Positions 21,271-30,158 are shown, counted from the stretch's first letter. The stretch: DNA of 32,288 bases from Minisyncoccota bacterium (GCA_023137185.1 JAGLPS010000004.1:1-32288), one strand, 5' to 3'. Notes: a model not told the origin generated them from the letters alone. Made by a program: numbers and translations.

Positions 21271-22704
21271 TTAATCACCAGATTTACACCCGCCTTTGTC
21301 AAGAAAGCAATCAATGTTTTCTCTCAAATACGCGTAAAGCATATCTACATTCATACCCCACCTCAAGACTGTGCCTCTTACAAAACCATATTTTTTTTCT
21401 TTGATAGGTTGAGAATAATTAAAAGTTTTAAAACCAAAACCATTAAAATACTTTCTGGAACAGTAGTTTAAACCTGCCTCAACTCTGTATCTATACTTGA
21501 AATAATCTGGCAGTTTCTCCCAAAGCTCACGAGTAAGCGCGCGTTCCCCAGAATTTACCGCAATTAAATGAACGGCCTTTTGCATCAAATTTCCCCTCAG
21601 TCCAATAAACATAGAAAACAAACCCCCAGTAACCGGTGAGATTATTTGTTGGATTATTTCCGGAGTCAAATTTATCAAATCGGCGTCGCAGAAAAAAAAT
21701 ATATCCGCATTCGTTGACAGTACCCCTATATCCATTGAACTTGCTTTGCCAAGATTTGTTTTATTCCGCATATACCTGACACCCTTAAACTTTTTTATTA
21801 CTTTTTCTGTATCATCCGTTGATCCGTCATCTACAACAATAATTTCATCTATACTCGGCGCCGCTGTTACAGCTTCCAAGACAGCTCCGATTCTGTCTGC
21901 TTCATTGTACGATGGGATTATAGCAGCAACTTTTTTCGGCTGCTTCGCTAGATTATGAAATATATCCCTGTCTTCAACAAAACGCAGAATTTGGTCGTTA
22001 ACTTCACTGTTGCCATCAGAAAAGAATACATTATGTGGTTTTATGGAAAACATTTTCTCATATTTAACGGTAGATCCAACATTATTTTGTATTACTCTAA
22101 GAGATTCGGGGCGACCAATGCGGTCATTGGTTGAATAGATTGTAAGTATTGGACATTTTATTTTTTGCATACTTTTCTTCAGTTCATTGCGCAACTGTCT
22201 TACAATGTTTAATCCGTTCATATGCATATATTTATAAGAAAATGCCCCTTTTCGCATCTCTTTTTCAATATGAGAAATACTTGCTTTTTTCCAATATTTT
22301 TTATATTTGTGGAGTTTTACTAAACCTAATATATTAAACGGAAACTTTAAAAGATATGGGGAGGAAACATTAAATACTCCTTTCACTGGATATCGTGACG
22401 CAAGAATTAATGAAAAAAGACCGCCCATACTGACGCCTCCTAAAATTATTTCTCGTCCCTTTCTGATATCTTTTTCTATTTCAGTAGTTAAATGCATCAG
22501 AAAGTCGTCATAAGTAACACTGTCTAAGTCCTCTATTTTTGTTCCGTGTCCCGGAAGCAAAATAACTCTGACGTTTGTATTGAATTTTTTATTTAAAATA
22601 TACGGAAGTTGGTGAAAGTCGGTGGGGCTTCCCGTATATCCATGAATTAGAAAGATTTCTGTATTTGAATCTGCCGATAATTCAATAGATTTTATTTTTT
22701 CCAT
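21271..22704 (-). CDS. fusion: alpha/beta hydrolase (esterase) + family 2 glycosyltransferase
   Basis: 477 residues from ATG 22704, which lies 7 nt after the -10 CAAAAT of a TTGACC-17 promoter; the TTG at 22740 is the -35 box itself. Residues about 15-245 form a serine hydrolase like bacterial carboxylesterases: EIFLIHGYTGSP (oxyanion region), Ser in GGVSMGG, Asp in STNDRIG, His in IKPHNVFF. Residues about 260-470 form a GT-A glycosyltransferase: VAAIIPSYNEADRIG, IIVVDDGSTDDTE and the DxD-like FFCDADL. It may make and edit, or transfer and deacylate, a lipid-linked or surface glycan; this pairing is inference. No membrane helix. The gene is isolated between the orphan genes and the defence operon. 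Confidence 0.8.
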   Translation of the reverse strand: MEKIKSIELSADSNTEIFLIHGYTGSPTDFHQLPYILNKKFNTNVRVILLPGHGTKIEDLDSVTYDDFLMHLTTEIEKDIRKGREIILGGVSMGGLFSLILASRYPVKGVFNVSSPYLLKFPFNILGLVKLHKYKKYWKKASISHIEKEMRKGAFSYKYMHMNGLNIVRQLRNELKKSMQKIKCPILTIYSTNDRIGRPESLRVIQNNVGSTVKYEKMFSIKPHNVFFSDGNSEVNDQILRFVEDRDIFHNLAKQPKKVAAIIPSYNEADRIGAVLEAVTAAPSIDEIIVVDDGSTDDTEKVIKKFKGVRYMRNKTNLGKASSMDIGVLSTNADIFFFCDADLINLTPEIIQQIISPVTGGLFSMFIGLRGNLMQKAVHLIAVNSGERALTRELWEKLPDYFKYRYRVEAGLNYCSRKYFNGFGFKTFNYSQPIKEKKYGFVRGTVLRWGMNVDMLYAYLRENIDCFLDKGGCKSGD

Positions 22705-22850
22705 TTTTAGCATTTTGACATTTTGATGGTCTTTGGTCAAACGGGTCAGCGCTCACCCGAAAGCCCTATCGCCCTAACGGAAATACCCGAGGACTCAGTT
22801 CTGTTTGTACTTGCCCCAAAACCCATCCGTGCGCGCATAAGCAATACTCC

Positions 22851-23249
22851 CTAAATAAGTTTTAAAATCAAATCAAAAAGTCTTCCTGCGAAACTATTGT
22901 ACAATAATTTTTTTGTTTCATCCTCAGAAATTGGAAATTCTGTCCTGTTAATTTTAATAAACATTGAATAGTGATTTTCCTGAAATATTTTATTACGAAA
23001 TTCCCTTAAGGTGTTAACCAGCTCCAACTCAACTTCGTTGATTAAATTTCTCTCTTTTACGTCTGTTGTTGCTTGATAAAAATTGCCATTATTTTTATCA
23101 ACCGAATGTTTAATTATTTGTTCTGATATTATAAACAGACAAACTAATCCAGCAAAATAATTTCCATATTGATAAGAATATTCCGCCTCGGAACAAATCT
23201 TGCCAAAAACATAATCCTTTTCTATGATTTTACTCAACGTATTATTCAT
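22851..23249 (-). CDS. last gene of the defence-type operon, helical protein of unknown function
   Basis: 132 residues; its ATG overlaps the upstream stop as ATGA, so translation is coupled. The protein is mostly helical, with SEAEYSYQYGNYFAGLVCLFIISEQ..., LVNTLREFRNKIFQENHYSMF and a hydrophobic end. The layout (a paired-helix core, and an RN followed by His) loosely recalls HEPN/DUF4145-type proteins, but the spacing from Arg to His is longer than the usual RNase motif, so I do not assign it. It should act with the DUF3883-like protein. Confidence 0.6.
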   Translation of the reverse strand: MNNTLSKIIEKDYVFGKICSEAEYSYQYGNYFAGLVCLFIISEQIIKHSVDKNNGNFYQATTDVKERNLINEVELELVNTLREFRNKIFQENHYSMFIKINRTEFPISEDETKKLLYNSFAGRLFDLILKLI

Positions 23250-24218
23250 ATTGAAAATGCTTCTATATAATATTTATCAATATTTTTACACCAATCATTA
23301 TTTTCTAAAATATTCTCAATAGGATTAGGAATCATCACTGGTTCATAATTTGGATTATTGATTTTTTCTCTATCTATTAGATATATAAAATACTTTTCTT
23401 GTAGTCGTTTTGCAGTTTCTACTTCATTTCTAGTCCAATAAAAATATGGTTTATCACCTGCATAAGACTTCACTTCAATAAATCTATCGTTATTTTGTGA
23501 TGATAAATCATGAAATGACGAAATGTCATATCCGGTACTAGAATCATATGGAGCAATCCATTGAACACCCTTTTTATTTCTTAATCTTTTTAATTCAAAA
23601 TCTAAAACAAACTTTTCTGCAATTTCTCCATTAATCTGTTGCTGTTCTTGTTGTCTTTTTAACTCCTCAATACCTATTTTTCTTTTTCTTATTTCAGGAG
23701 TAAAATTTGTCTCAAAAAACTTCTTCCACCTGGAATTAATAATTAGTATTTTACTTGGAAAGTCTGGGTGGGGTTTAAAAAACTCAAAGTCAATTAATAA
23801 ATTTCGTATACCTGCGTATTTTAGACCAAAAGCAGAGAAATTAATATTTATAGATTTATATATAAAATCATATCAGCTATGTTCTGATGAAAATATATTA
23901 TAAAAGTTTTCATCAGTATCAAGTGCCAGAAGAAATCCCTCCAGTAACTTCTGCTGACAAAGCTGCTGGCTGTGAAAAATATACTTATATTTATATGATA
24001 TTTCAATTAAATTATCTTCATCAACTTTTATTATTTCTGTCAACTTTAATAGAGGTACGCATCCATCAAAAACACTTCTATCGTCAATAATCCTGTTGTG
24101 GAAATATTGAGATATTTCTTCTGTTGACCAAATATTCTCATTTTTCAACTGTTCAAACAAGTTTCCAAAAAAACGAAGGGGTGCCTAGGTTATCATATTT
24201 TCTAAGTTCTTCTAGCAT
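23246..24218 (-). pseudogene. DUF3883-containing (restriction-endonuclease-like) gene with a frameshift and an in-frame TGA
   Basis: It starts at ATG 24218, overlapping the helicase stop. It reads MLEELRKYDNLGTPSFFWKL, then one extra base near 24162 shifts the frame to FEQLKNENIWSTEEISQYF. A TGA at 23878-23876 then interrupts at FSSEHS*YDFIYKS; the frame stays open on both sides. The C-terminal third carries the DUF3883 pattern: STGYDISS, RFIEVKSYAG and FYWTRNEVETAKRL, with Asp and ExK as in PD-(D/E)xK nucleases. Repaired, it would be about 323 residues. Both lesions occur in otherwise good protein sequence, so this is recent inactivation, sequence error, or recoding. A TTG at 24160 could start a downstream piece. 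Confidence 0.75.
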
Positions 24219-26178
24219 AATCTTTCAAAAGCGTAGTAATGATATCGGTTTCATCGGAATCATTAATCCGTTTAAATAACGGAATATCCTCATCTATAAT
24301 TTCTTCCATCCTCTTCACCTTTAAATCTAATCTTTGATTAATAACTGAATCGATAGAATCATCAGAGACAAGATAGAAATAATTAGTTACAACATTATCT
24401 AAAAGTCCAACACGATGAATACGATCTTTTGACTGTAAAAAATTTGCTGCATTATAATCTCTTTCCATATAAATCGCATTGTGACACCCTTTGTGTAATG
24501 AAATAGATTCGGAAACAGAGAATGGATTAGCAATAACAACATTAAAATCACTATTCTCGGGATTGTTAAAATTCTCAATAATACTTTCGCGCTCAATTTG
24601 CGGAACTCTACCAATTAAAAGTTTGGTTTTTATTTTATTTTTTTCTAGATATTTTTGTAATTCTTCCGCATTTTGTATAAATATTGTCCATATAATAGCT
24701 TTCTCATTTCTTGGAAAGATTTCATTTTCCAATAAGTTCTCAATTTTCAGAAACTTTTGTGGTATGCTAATTTTATTGTAATTAATAATTTTTCTAAATA
24801 CTTCTGAATCATCTATACTTTCATTATTTACTGTTGCAAAATCAATATTTGGATCTATGCCATAAACAGAGTCTTCTAAAGAATCTTGTAAAGTTTTTAA
24901 TAGCAATGATGGATTTGTCGCAGCCTGTCTCAATCGGATTAATTTTGCTTTATTTAAAACATCTTTGACAGTCGCAGATGGATTGCTTTGAAAAGATTTT
25001 ACATATCTCTCTTCTATAAAGTCATAAATTTCCCTCTGATTATCATCCATTACGATTGATACTATATTCTCTTGTACATCTGGAAGCTTAAGATCTTTCT
25101 TCTTAATCCTAATGAAATATGGTTTTATATTCTCTATAAAGACTCGCACTCTTTTATCTTTAACAGAGACTGAATTTTTTGTAAGTTCTTTAAGTTGTTC
25201 ATAGTGGATTTGCAAGATATCTTGAAATTTAAATGGATAAATAAAACGGAAAAGGTTATATAAATCCTCATAACCATTTGGTACTGGTGTCCCAGTTAAA
25301 ATTACCCTTGAAGTGGCTTCTTTAGCGATTTCCACAGCACTTCGACCCCAAATGCCATCCGCATTTTTTATGCGGTGTGCCTCATCAACCACTACCATTG
25401 TTTTGTTCTGTTTAAGAAAATCAATAATTTCTTGCTCTAAGTTTCGTATTCCAGCATGAGATATAAGAGTCAATTCTTTTGGATTAGTGGAGTACAGATG
25501 TTCTTCTTTTTCATCTCTTGTTGTAGATGCATCCCCGGAAAGCCTTTGGCTTCTTACCTTTTTATCAAAACACTCTTCATATTCATTTTCCCACGGAGCA
25601 AAGGAAGAAAGTGGTCCAATTACAAGAATCTTATCAATATGTTTTGGATCATCTTTTGGTAAGTTCTTTAAATATATGTATGCTCCATAAACAATTGATG
25701 TTTTGCCAGCCCCTGGCACAGCAAAATTACAAGCATTTTGCGAAAATGCCATATGATATGCAGATAGCATTTGTAGTGGATATAGAGTTCTCACCATAGA
25801 TTGCTCTAGAACCTCTTTAAAATATCTAAAGCTATCTACAAGTTCTGATTTTTTTGAAAATTTATCGTTTCTTATTGCCTCAGCTTTTTCTGAAAAGAAT
25901 TTAAAGTTTTTCTGTTCGTTATTATATGCAGAAACCTCTTTTTTTACTGATTCGCAAATATTTTCTATAAAATCAAATTTTAATAACAATTCTTGAATTT
26001 CTTGCAAGACAAAAATCTTAGTCTTTATTTCAAAGGGAATTTTTATTATTTTACCTTCTTGCATAAAATGTAATCTTTTTATCGACAACAAAATTCTCTT
26101 ATTCTGTAAGATAGCTTCTACATCACCGCTCAGAATATAATAACTATCCTGTATATCAATGGATATATTTTTACTCAT
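24202..26178 (-). CDS. SNF2-family DEAH helicase/translocase of the defence operon
   Basis: 658 residues. A novel N-terminal region (1-130) precedes the SF2 core: Walker A in FAVPGAGKTS (about 151-160), motif II as VVVDEAHRIKN (about 263), motif III as ILTGTPVPNGYEDLY (about 294), then the second lobe with motif V (NVVIANPFSVSESISLHKG) and motif VI QSKDRIHRVG. SNF2 proteins translocate on double-stranded DNA; in restriction-like systems they scan DNA or drive the nuclease. It follows the ParB-like gene after 15 nt, and the next gene starts within its last codons. Clearly AT-rich codon use compared with the core genes. Confidence 0.9.
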   Translation of the reverse strand: MSKNISIDIQDSYYILSGDVEAILQNKRILLSIKRLHFMQEGKIIKIPFEIKTKIFVLQEIQELLLKFDFIENICESVKKEVSAYNNEQKNFKFFSEKAEAIRNDKFSKKSELVDSFRYFKEVLEQSMVRTLYPLQMLSAYHMAFSQNACNFAVPGAGKTSIVYGAYIYLKNLPKDDPKHIDKILVIGPLSSFAPWENEYEECFDKKVRSQRLSGDASTTRDEKEEHLYSTNPKELTLISHAGIRNLEQEIIDFLKQNKTMVVVDEAHRIKNADGIWGRSAVEIAKEATSRVILTGTPVPNGYEDLYNLFRFIYPFKFQDILQIHYEQLKELTKNSVSVKDKRVRVFIENIKPYFIRIKKKDLKLPDVQENIVSIVMDDNQREIYDFIEERYVKSFQSNPSATVKDVLNKAKLIRLRQAATNPSLLLKTLQDSLEDSVYGIDPNIDFATVNNESIDDSEVFRKIINYNKISIPQKFLKIENLLENEIFPRNEKAIIWTIFIQNAEELQKYLEKNKIKTKLLIGRVPQIERESIIENFNNPENSDFNVVIANPFSVSESISLHKGCHNAIYMERDYNAANFLQSKDRIHRVGLLDNVVTNYFYLVSDDSIDSVINQRLDLKVKRMEEIIDEDIPLFKRINDSDETDIITTLLKDYARRT

Positions 26179-26193
26179 AAGTTTTTAAGAAGT

Positions 26194-27591
26194 TTACTCC
26201 AAGTGTTTTATCTTTTTTTCCAATTGATACGTTTCCTTTTCTATATCTTTTACACATTCCAAAAGACTTTCTTTATCTTCAGCATGTTTTGATACTGTAA
26301 CTGAAGACAAAAGATTCAATACTTGCCTCAAGAGTCTTTGCGGTGATTTTCTATGTAAAATATTCGTAGTGATTTCATTCAATTGCTCTACTTTTTCCAG
26401 TACATCTGGCTTCTCAACGTTTTTATTATTCTTCGCAACATTAACCGCATCTATTGATTTAGCAATAAGCTTTTCAGGTTCATCTTTATGTCTTTGGTTA
26501 AATATTTTCTGCTGATGATCTGCCAAATTATCCTCAAGTAAACCTTGTGCTTTTTGTTTAAAATTGCCGTCTCTTTTATTCAATGTCGCAGTAAGGTTAG
26601 CTGAGTCAAGATTTATATTTTCTTCTTCATCATATATAGTAGAAATGTTCTCAAAGTGGGTCTTTTTAAAACTTTCCCAAATCTCCTTATTACCAAAAAA
26701 ATGATTCTGCTTTTGACCGTAGCCTAAATATCTAAATCTTTTTCCTTCATATTTAACCCTTATATAATCAAAAGCAATAATTTTTAAGTCATCAACATCA
26801 CCATCTCTATATCCGTCAAACACTTTAACACTGCCACCACCGTAAAATATACTCAACCATTTTGTTAAATTAATAAATTGATCTTCCCGTCCGTCTAACT
26901 GTGTATATATGCCGTTATAATTTAGATAGTCAAGATAGTCATCCATCGTCTCCATGACAGCAATATACTCATCCACCGTTGACTTACTCTCTCCCATCCA
27001 ATCAGATATATCTTTTACTGATACCCCTTTTTGCTGTAAATTTTTTGCCTTTAAATATTTTTCAATAGGATTGTAACCTAATTTTTCATCTGCGCCCATT
27101 TGATAAGAAGTTTCCAGTTTTTCAATTTCAATCCTGTTTTCTTCAAGAGTTACTGGAAGAATTACAGCTTTAAAATAATCACGGTTTCTTACTTTTCCTT
27201 CTTTATTAATTTTATTGAGCAACATTGCTCGTCGGTTACCATCTATAATTATCCCGTCTCTTGTGATAATTCCTACCTCTTTCTGTCCATGATTTTCGAT
27301 GTCCTCTTTTGTTTTCTTATTTCTATCTGGCTTTGATTCCCAAAGTAATTTTTCCACAAGCTCTTTACCGTCGTCCTTTTCAACTTGAATAAAATCATTT
27401 CCGTATTGTTGTTCGATAGATTTTGTTCTACTCAAAATACGCCCGTTGTACTTATTGTAAACGAGGTACTCCAATCTTACTTTGTACATTGGCATGAGCT
27501 GTAAATCATCCTCCCACATAATTTCTTGCTGACCCCACGCTTTTTGACTTAAAAGTTCTTCAATTTTTTGGATTCTAGTTTCTTTGTTCAT
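26194..27591 (-). CDS. ParB/Srx-domain DNA-binding or nuclease-like protein
   Basis: 465 residues. Residues about 105-165 have the ParB-N pattern, VGIITRDGIIIDGNRR followed by YFKAVILP, where the Gly-Asn-Arg-Arg box is the nucleotide/catalytic site in ParB-type CTPases and nucleases. A helix-turn-helix follows (GVSVKDISDWMGESKSTVDEY, about 195-215). The C-terminal half is Lys/Glu-rich and ends in a coiled coil (YQLEKKIKHLE). ParB-like proteins in phage-defence and DNA-modification loci are thought to recognise or nick DNA. It lies between dcm (23 nt) and the helicase (15 nt), so it is a core part of the system. No SD. Confidence 0.82.
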   Translation of the reverse strand: MNKETRIQKIEELLSQKAWGQQEIMWEDDLQLMPMYKVRLEYLVYNKYNGRILSRTKSIEQQYGNDFIQVEKDDGKELVEKLLWESKPDRNKKTKEDIENHGQKEVGIITRDGIIIDGNRRAMLLNKINKEGKVRNRDYFKAVILPVTLEENRIEIEKLETSYQMGADEKLGYNPIEKYLKAKNLQQKGVSVKDISDWMGESKSTVDEYIAVMETMDDYLDYLNYNGIYTQLDGREDQFINLTKWLSIFYGGGSVKVFDGYRDGDVDDLKIIAFDYIRVKYEGKRFRYLGYGQKQNHFFGNKEIWESFKKTHFENISTIYDEEENINLDSANLTATLNKRDGNFKQKAQGLLEDNLADHQQKIFNQRHKDEPEKLIAKSIDAVNVAKNNKNVEKPDVLEKVEQLNEITTNILHRKSPQRLLRQVLNLLSSVTVSKHAEDKESLLECVKDIEKETYQLEKKIKHLE

Positions 27592-27614
27592 GGTAACAAT
27601 GTTTGATTAAAAAA

Positions 27615-29297
27615 TTAATTGTTTAGCAATGATAACAATCCGTAAGCGGACATAAGTTGAGCTATCGGAATATTATCTTTTTGTAAAATTCCTTTCCCGC
27701 TTACAACCTCCTTGTGACATTTATAGGATGAAATTATTTGAGAAAGATTTTTCAATAAAAGTATTGGGTTGGATTCTTGTTTAAGGTGCAAGTCTTGTTC
27801 ATATACTTCTTGCAGTGATGAAACGTTAACAGGTAAACTGCTAATAATTTTTTTGTATTCGTCAAAATGTAGAGATGTTCCTTTTAAAACATTTGCTAAA
27901 TCCTCTTTCTCTTGAGAAGAAAAAATTTTAACACCGTATCCATCTCCTGTTCCAAAAAATGCTACAACATACCAATTTTGTGCAACCTCGTTTTTTTTCT
28001 CTGGATGATAATTCATTAAGTCAACGGTCATATTTCCAAGCTTTATGGCATGTCGTCTAAATCTTGTATTTTTTAATCTTTTTCTAAGAGAATTAAATTT
28101 CTTTTCTTCAAATGTATTCAAGTTTTTAATTTTTTTATAATTCTCTTTTAGTTGGAAAAAATGAATTTTGTCATCTGGAACTTTTTTTAATCCCATCTTT
28201 TTTCTCAATGCTTTTGCTAAAGAGATACTTTGATGTGGACAAACAGAATTACCTATTTGTCGCCATTTTGTGCCTTCAGAACCAACAAATTGATAGACGT
28301 AAGGAAACCCCATCAGACTTGCCACTTCTCTGATAGTGGGTAAGCGATATTCTCCATCTCCACTACGATTATATTCTGATTTGTATATGATTGCTTCTCT
28401 GGTACTTGCAGAACGAGTTGCCATAATCGTACGACTTGTCCTATTTTCATTTTCAGGGAAAGACATTTTTCCCATAAATGGATGGTTTGTTTTTAAAAAC
28501 TCAGCCTTCTCCCATTCAATCTTATAGACACCAGTATCATAGAAATGGTCAGTAATTTCACTTGCTTCAAGTTTTATATTTTGGTAATTTGGGTCAGCAA
28601 ACTTTTTTTTACTATTCTTCTTTTCAGTAGTTTTTGGCATACGACTTCGGACTTCAGAAACTGTTTTATGTTTAGTTTGAATTATTGTTGGAGATATAAA
28701 TTCCCCTGTTTTTATCCACTCACCTGCAATAAATCTTTTTCTTTCTTGTGGTGCTCCATAGTCACCAGCATTCAATATTTCACCTTGTATTTTTAGCGCT
28801 ATGTCTGTTTTTTTACATCCAATTTTTTCTGCCCACTTAGCAAGATTTAGTTGCTCGAACGTATATTTTTCTCGAATGAAATCACGAGACTTTGGCACAT
28901 TTTCCATATACCATCCTTTAAGAACAGTCTCATTCTGATGTTTCTTTACGACAATTACACGAAGATATGCTTTGATAAGCTTTATTCCTAAAGTTTTATC
29001 ACCCTTGCCTGATTTATTTGACATAGAAAAAGAAACGCAAGAAGGAGATCCTATTAAAAATTCTGTGTCTTCTAATTTTTCAATTTCTTCAACATCTGCA
29101 GAATTTTTACCCCAAAAATCTAATACATCTTTTGTTGTGTCATTTAACCCATGATTTAGGTTGTGAGTATCAATCGCCGGTTGCCAAAAATCAATTCCTT
29201 TTACAATTTTAAATCCTTGTTGACGAAATCCTTCAGAAAAACCACCAGCACCACAAAAAAAGTCTATTACTGTTAATTGTTTTGGTTTTCTAAACAT
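27615..29297 (-). CDS. dcm: DNA (cytosine-5-)-methyltransferase
   Basis: 560 residues. C5-methylase motifs in order: I VIDFFCGAGGFSEGF (10-24), IV GSPSC with catalytic Cys87 (most family members have PPC), VI WYMENVPKSRD, VIII NAGDYGAPQERKRF, and X RQIGNSVCPHQS. The target-recognition region lies between VIII and X. A C-terminal extension of about 190 residues, including AQNWYVVAFFGTGDGYGV, is not part of the catalytic core. It transfers methyl groups from S-adenosylmethionine to cytosine C5, presumably marking self DNA. The symbol denotes the family, not E. coli Dcm specificity. Overlaps vsr by 8 nt. Confidence 0.93.
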   Translation of the reverse strand: MFRKPKQLTVIDFFCGAGGFSEGFRQQGFKIVKGIDFWQPAIDTHNLNHGLNDTTKDVLDFWGKNSADVEEIEKLEDTEFLIGSPSCVSFSMSNKSGKGDKTLGIKLIKAYLRVIVVKKHQNETVLKGWYMENVPKSRDFIREKYTFEQLNLAKWAEKIGCKKTDIALKIQGEILNAGDYGAPQERKRFIAGEWIKTGEFISPTIIQTKHKTVSEVRSRMPKTTEKKNSKKKFADPNYQNIKLEASEITDHFYDTGVYKIEWEKAEFLKTNHPFMGKMSFPENENRTSRTIMATRSASTREAIIYKSEYNRSGDGEYRLPTIREVASLMGFPYVYQFVGSEGTKWRQIGNSVCPHQSISLAKALRKKMGLKKVPDDKIHFFQLKENYKKIKNLNTFEEKKFNSLRKRLKNTRFRRHAIKLGNMTVDLMNYHPEKKNEVAQNWYVVAFFGTGDGYGVKIFSSQEKEDLANVLKGTSLHFDEYKKIISSLPVNVSSLQEVYEQDLHLKQESNPILLLKNLSQIISSYKCHKEVVSGKGILQKDNIPIAQLMSAYGLLSLLNN

Positions 29298-29745
29298 TTT
29301 TATAAATTTGAACTATCTTGTTTATGATCTTTGGAAGCTTTTTTTTGATTTGACATTCCCACACAATAATCACGGTCCATTTTTGTTCTTTTAATTTCTG
29401 TATTTTTATTAAGTCTCTATTTTTATTTCTCGCAAATTTATTTTTCCAAAACTTTCGATTACTCTTGGGTAACGACAATTTGCAATACGGGCATCTGTGC
29501 CAAAAACAGCCATTTACGAATATTGCTAACTTCTTATATGGGAAAGTGATATCTGGACGACCAGGGACTTTTTTCCAATAAAGTCTATAACCCCTTAGTC
29601 CATGTGCCCACAGTATATGCCTCAGAATCATTTCAGGTTCAGTGTTTCTTGCCTTGTTAGCACTCATTACTTTCGAGATACTCTCATTCTTAAGGATAGG
29701 CGCCCGTCCATCTCTTATATAAATTTTACTTATATTACTACCCAT
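29290..29745 (-). CDS. vsr: very-short-patch-repair endonuclease (Vsr)
   Basis: 151 residues. Vsr pattern: MSANKARNTEPEMILRHILW (N-terminal helices), YWKKVPGRPDITFP (catalytic Asp in PGRPD), AIFVNGCFWHRCPYCK (conserved His and zinc ligands), FWKNKFARNKNRD, and VIIVWECQ (last zinc Cys). Vsr nicks T:G mismatches left by deamination of 5-methylcytosine, so its place directly before a C5-methylase fits. First intact gene of the operon; the remnant HTH gene lies 43 nt upstream. Confidence 0.93.
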   Translation of the reverse strand: MGSNISKIYIRDGRAPILKNESISKVMSANKARNTEPEMILRHILWAHGLRGYRLYWKKVPGRPDITFPYKKLAIFVNGCFWHRCPYCKLSLPKSNRKFWKNKFARNKNRDLIKIQKLKEQKWTVIIVWECQIKKKLPKIINKIVQIYKNV

Positions 29746-29788
29746 AGTTTACCACTCTTTACAAAATAGATCCAGCCCCATGAACATG

Positions 29789-29884
29789 TTATTTTATAAG
29801 GTTATCTATTTTTACACCAAGAGCATCCTCAATCTTTTTTAAAGTTTCCACTCGCGGATGAGACTCTTTACTATCAACGTTGAC
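29789..29884 (-). pseudogene. C-terminal remnant of an XRE-type HTH regulator
   Basis: Minus-strand frame VNVDSKESHPRVETLKKIED..., ending in LGVKIDNLIK and TAA, the standard end of a small XRE-family HTH domain (recognition-helix exit, then P-x-VETLKKIxxALGV). The first ~40 residues are gone: the frame runs into the 36-nt palindrome at 29887. In restriction loci such proteins act as controllers of the modification genes, and the position 43 nt before vsr fits that, by inference. Confidence 0.6.
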
Positions 29885-29886
29885 GC

Positions 29887-29922
29887 GCGTACGTACGAAC
29901 GTAATTACGTTCGTACGTACGC
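29887..29922. repeat. perfect 36-nt palindrome
   Basis: Arms of 18 nt centred on GTAA|TTAC, built from CGTACGTACG and AACG; it abuts the HTH remnant. Shares ACGTAATTACGTTCGTA with the element at 21159. Confidence 0.9.
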
Positions 29923-29928
29923 CTCGCC

Positions 29929-30010
29929 TTTTCGCCTGCTGGCGAAATATGGCTGTGGCTTCAAAAATTGCCCGCAGGCAAAGCAGTTTGCCTGCTTTAC
30001 GCAATTTTTG
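29929..30010. repeat. nested hairpins
   Basis: TTTCGCC/GGCGAAA (29930-29947), then CAAAAATTGC (29962-29971) with GCAATTTTTG (30001-30010) around CAGGCAAA/TTTGCCTG. On the minus strand the outer stem is followed by T-rich sequence and could terminate transcripts coming from the tRNA side. Confidence 0.6.
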
Positions 30011-30070
30011 ACCCCACGGGGAATCGGTCACGCATAAAATTCTGCTGAATTTTTGCGCGACCCCGCCTCG
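30009..30070. repeat. copy of the tRNA-Glu 3' end joined to a 50-bp repeat (copy 1)
   Basis: 30009-30026 is identical to the last 18 nt of the tRNA-Glu gene (30159-30176). It continues into GGTCACGCATAAAATTCTGC and GCGACCCCGCCTCG, a block also found at 30267-30316. Confidence 0.7.
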
Positions 30071-30115
30071 CACCGTCGTGCTCCGGCTTTCGATTATCTC
30101 TCCCAGAGATTCATG

Positions 30116-30158
30116 TATCAATATAAAACTCCGCTCAAAGCGGAGTTTTATATTGATA
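30116..30158. terminator. long perfect hairpin directly after tRNA-Glu
   Basis: 20-bp arms (30116-30135 with 30139-30158, starting TATCAATATAAAACTCCGCT) and a 3-nt loop; likely terminates the tRNA transcript. Confidence 0.75.

Noticed and set aside
23876-23878. UGA decoded as Gly or Trp (alternative code)
   Set aside because: UGA ends the gene at 18183-18470 within a terminator, and the exonuclease gene at 4493 in a 4-nt overlap; core genes contain no in-frame UGA.
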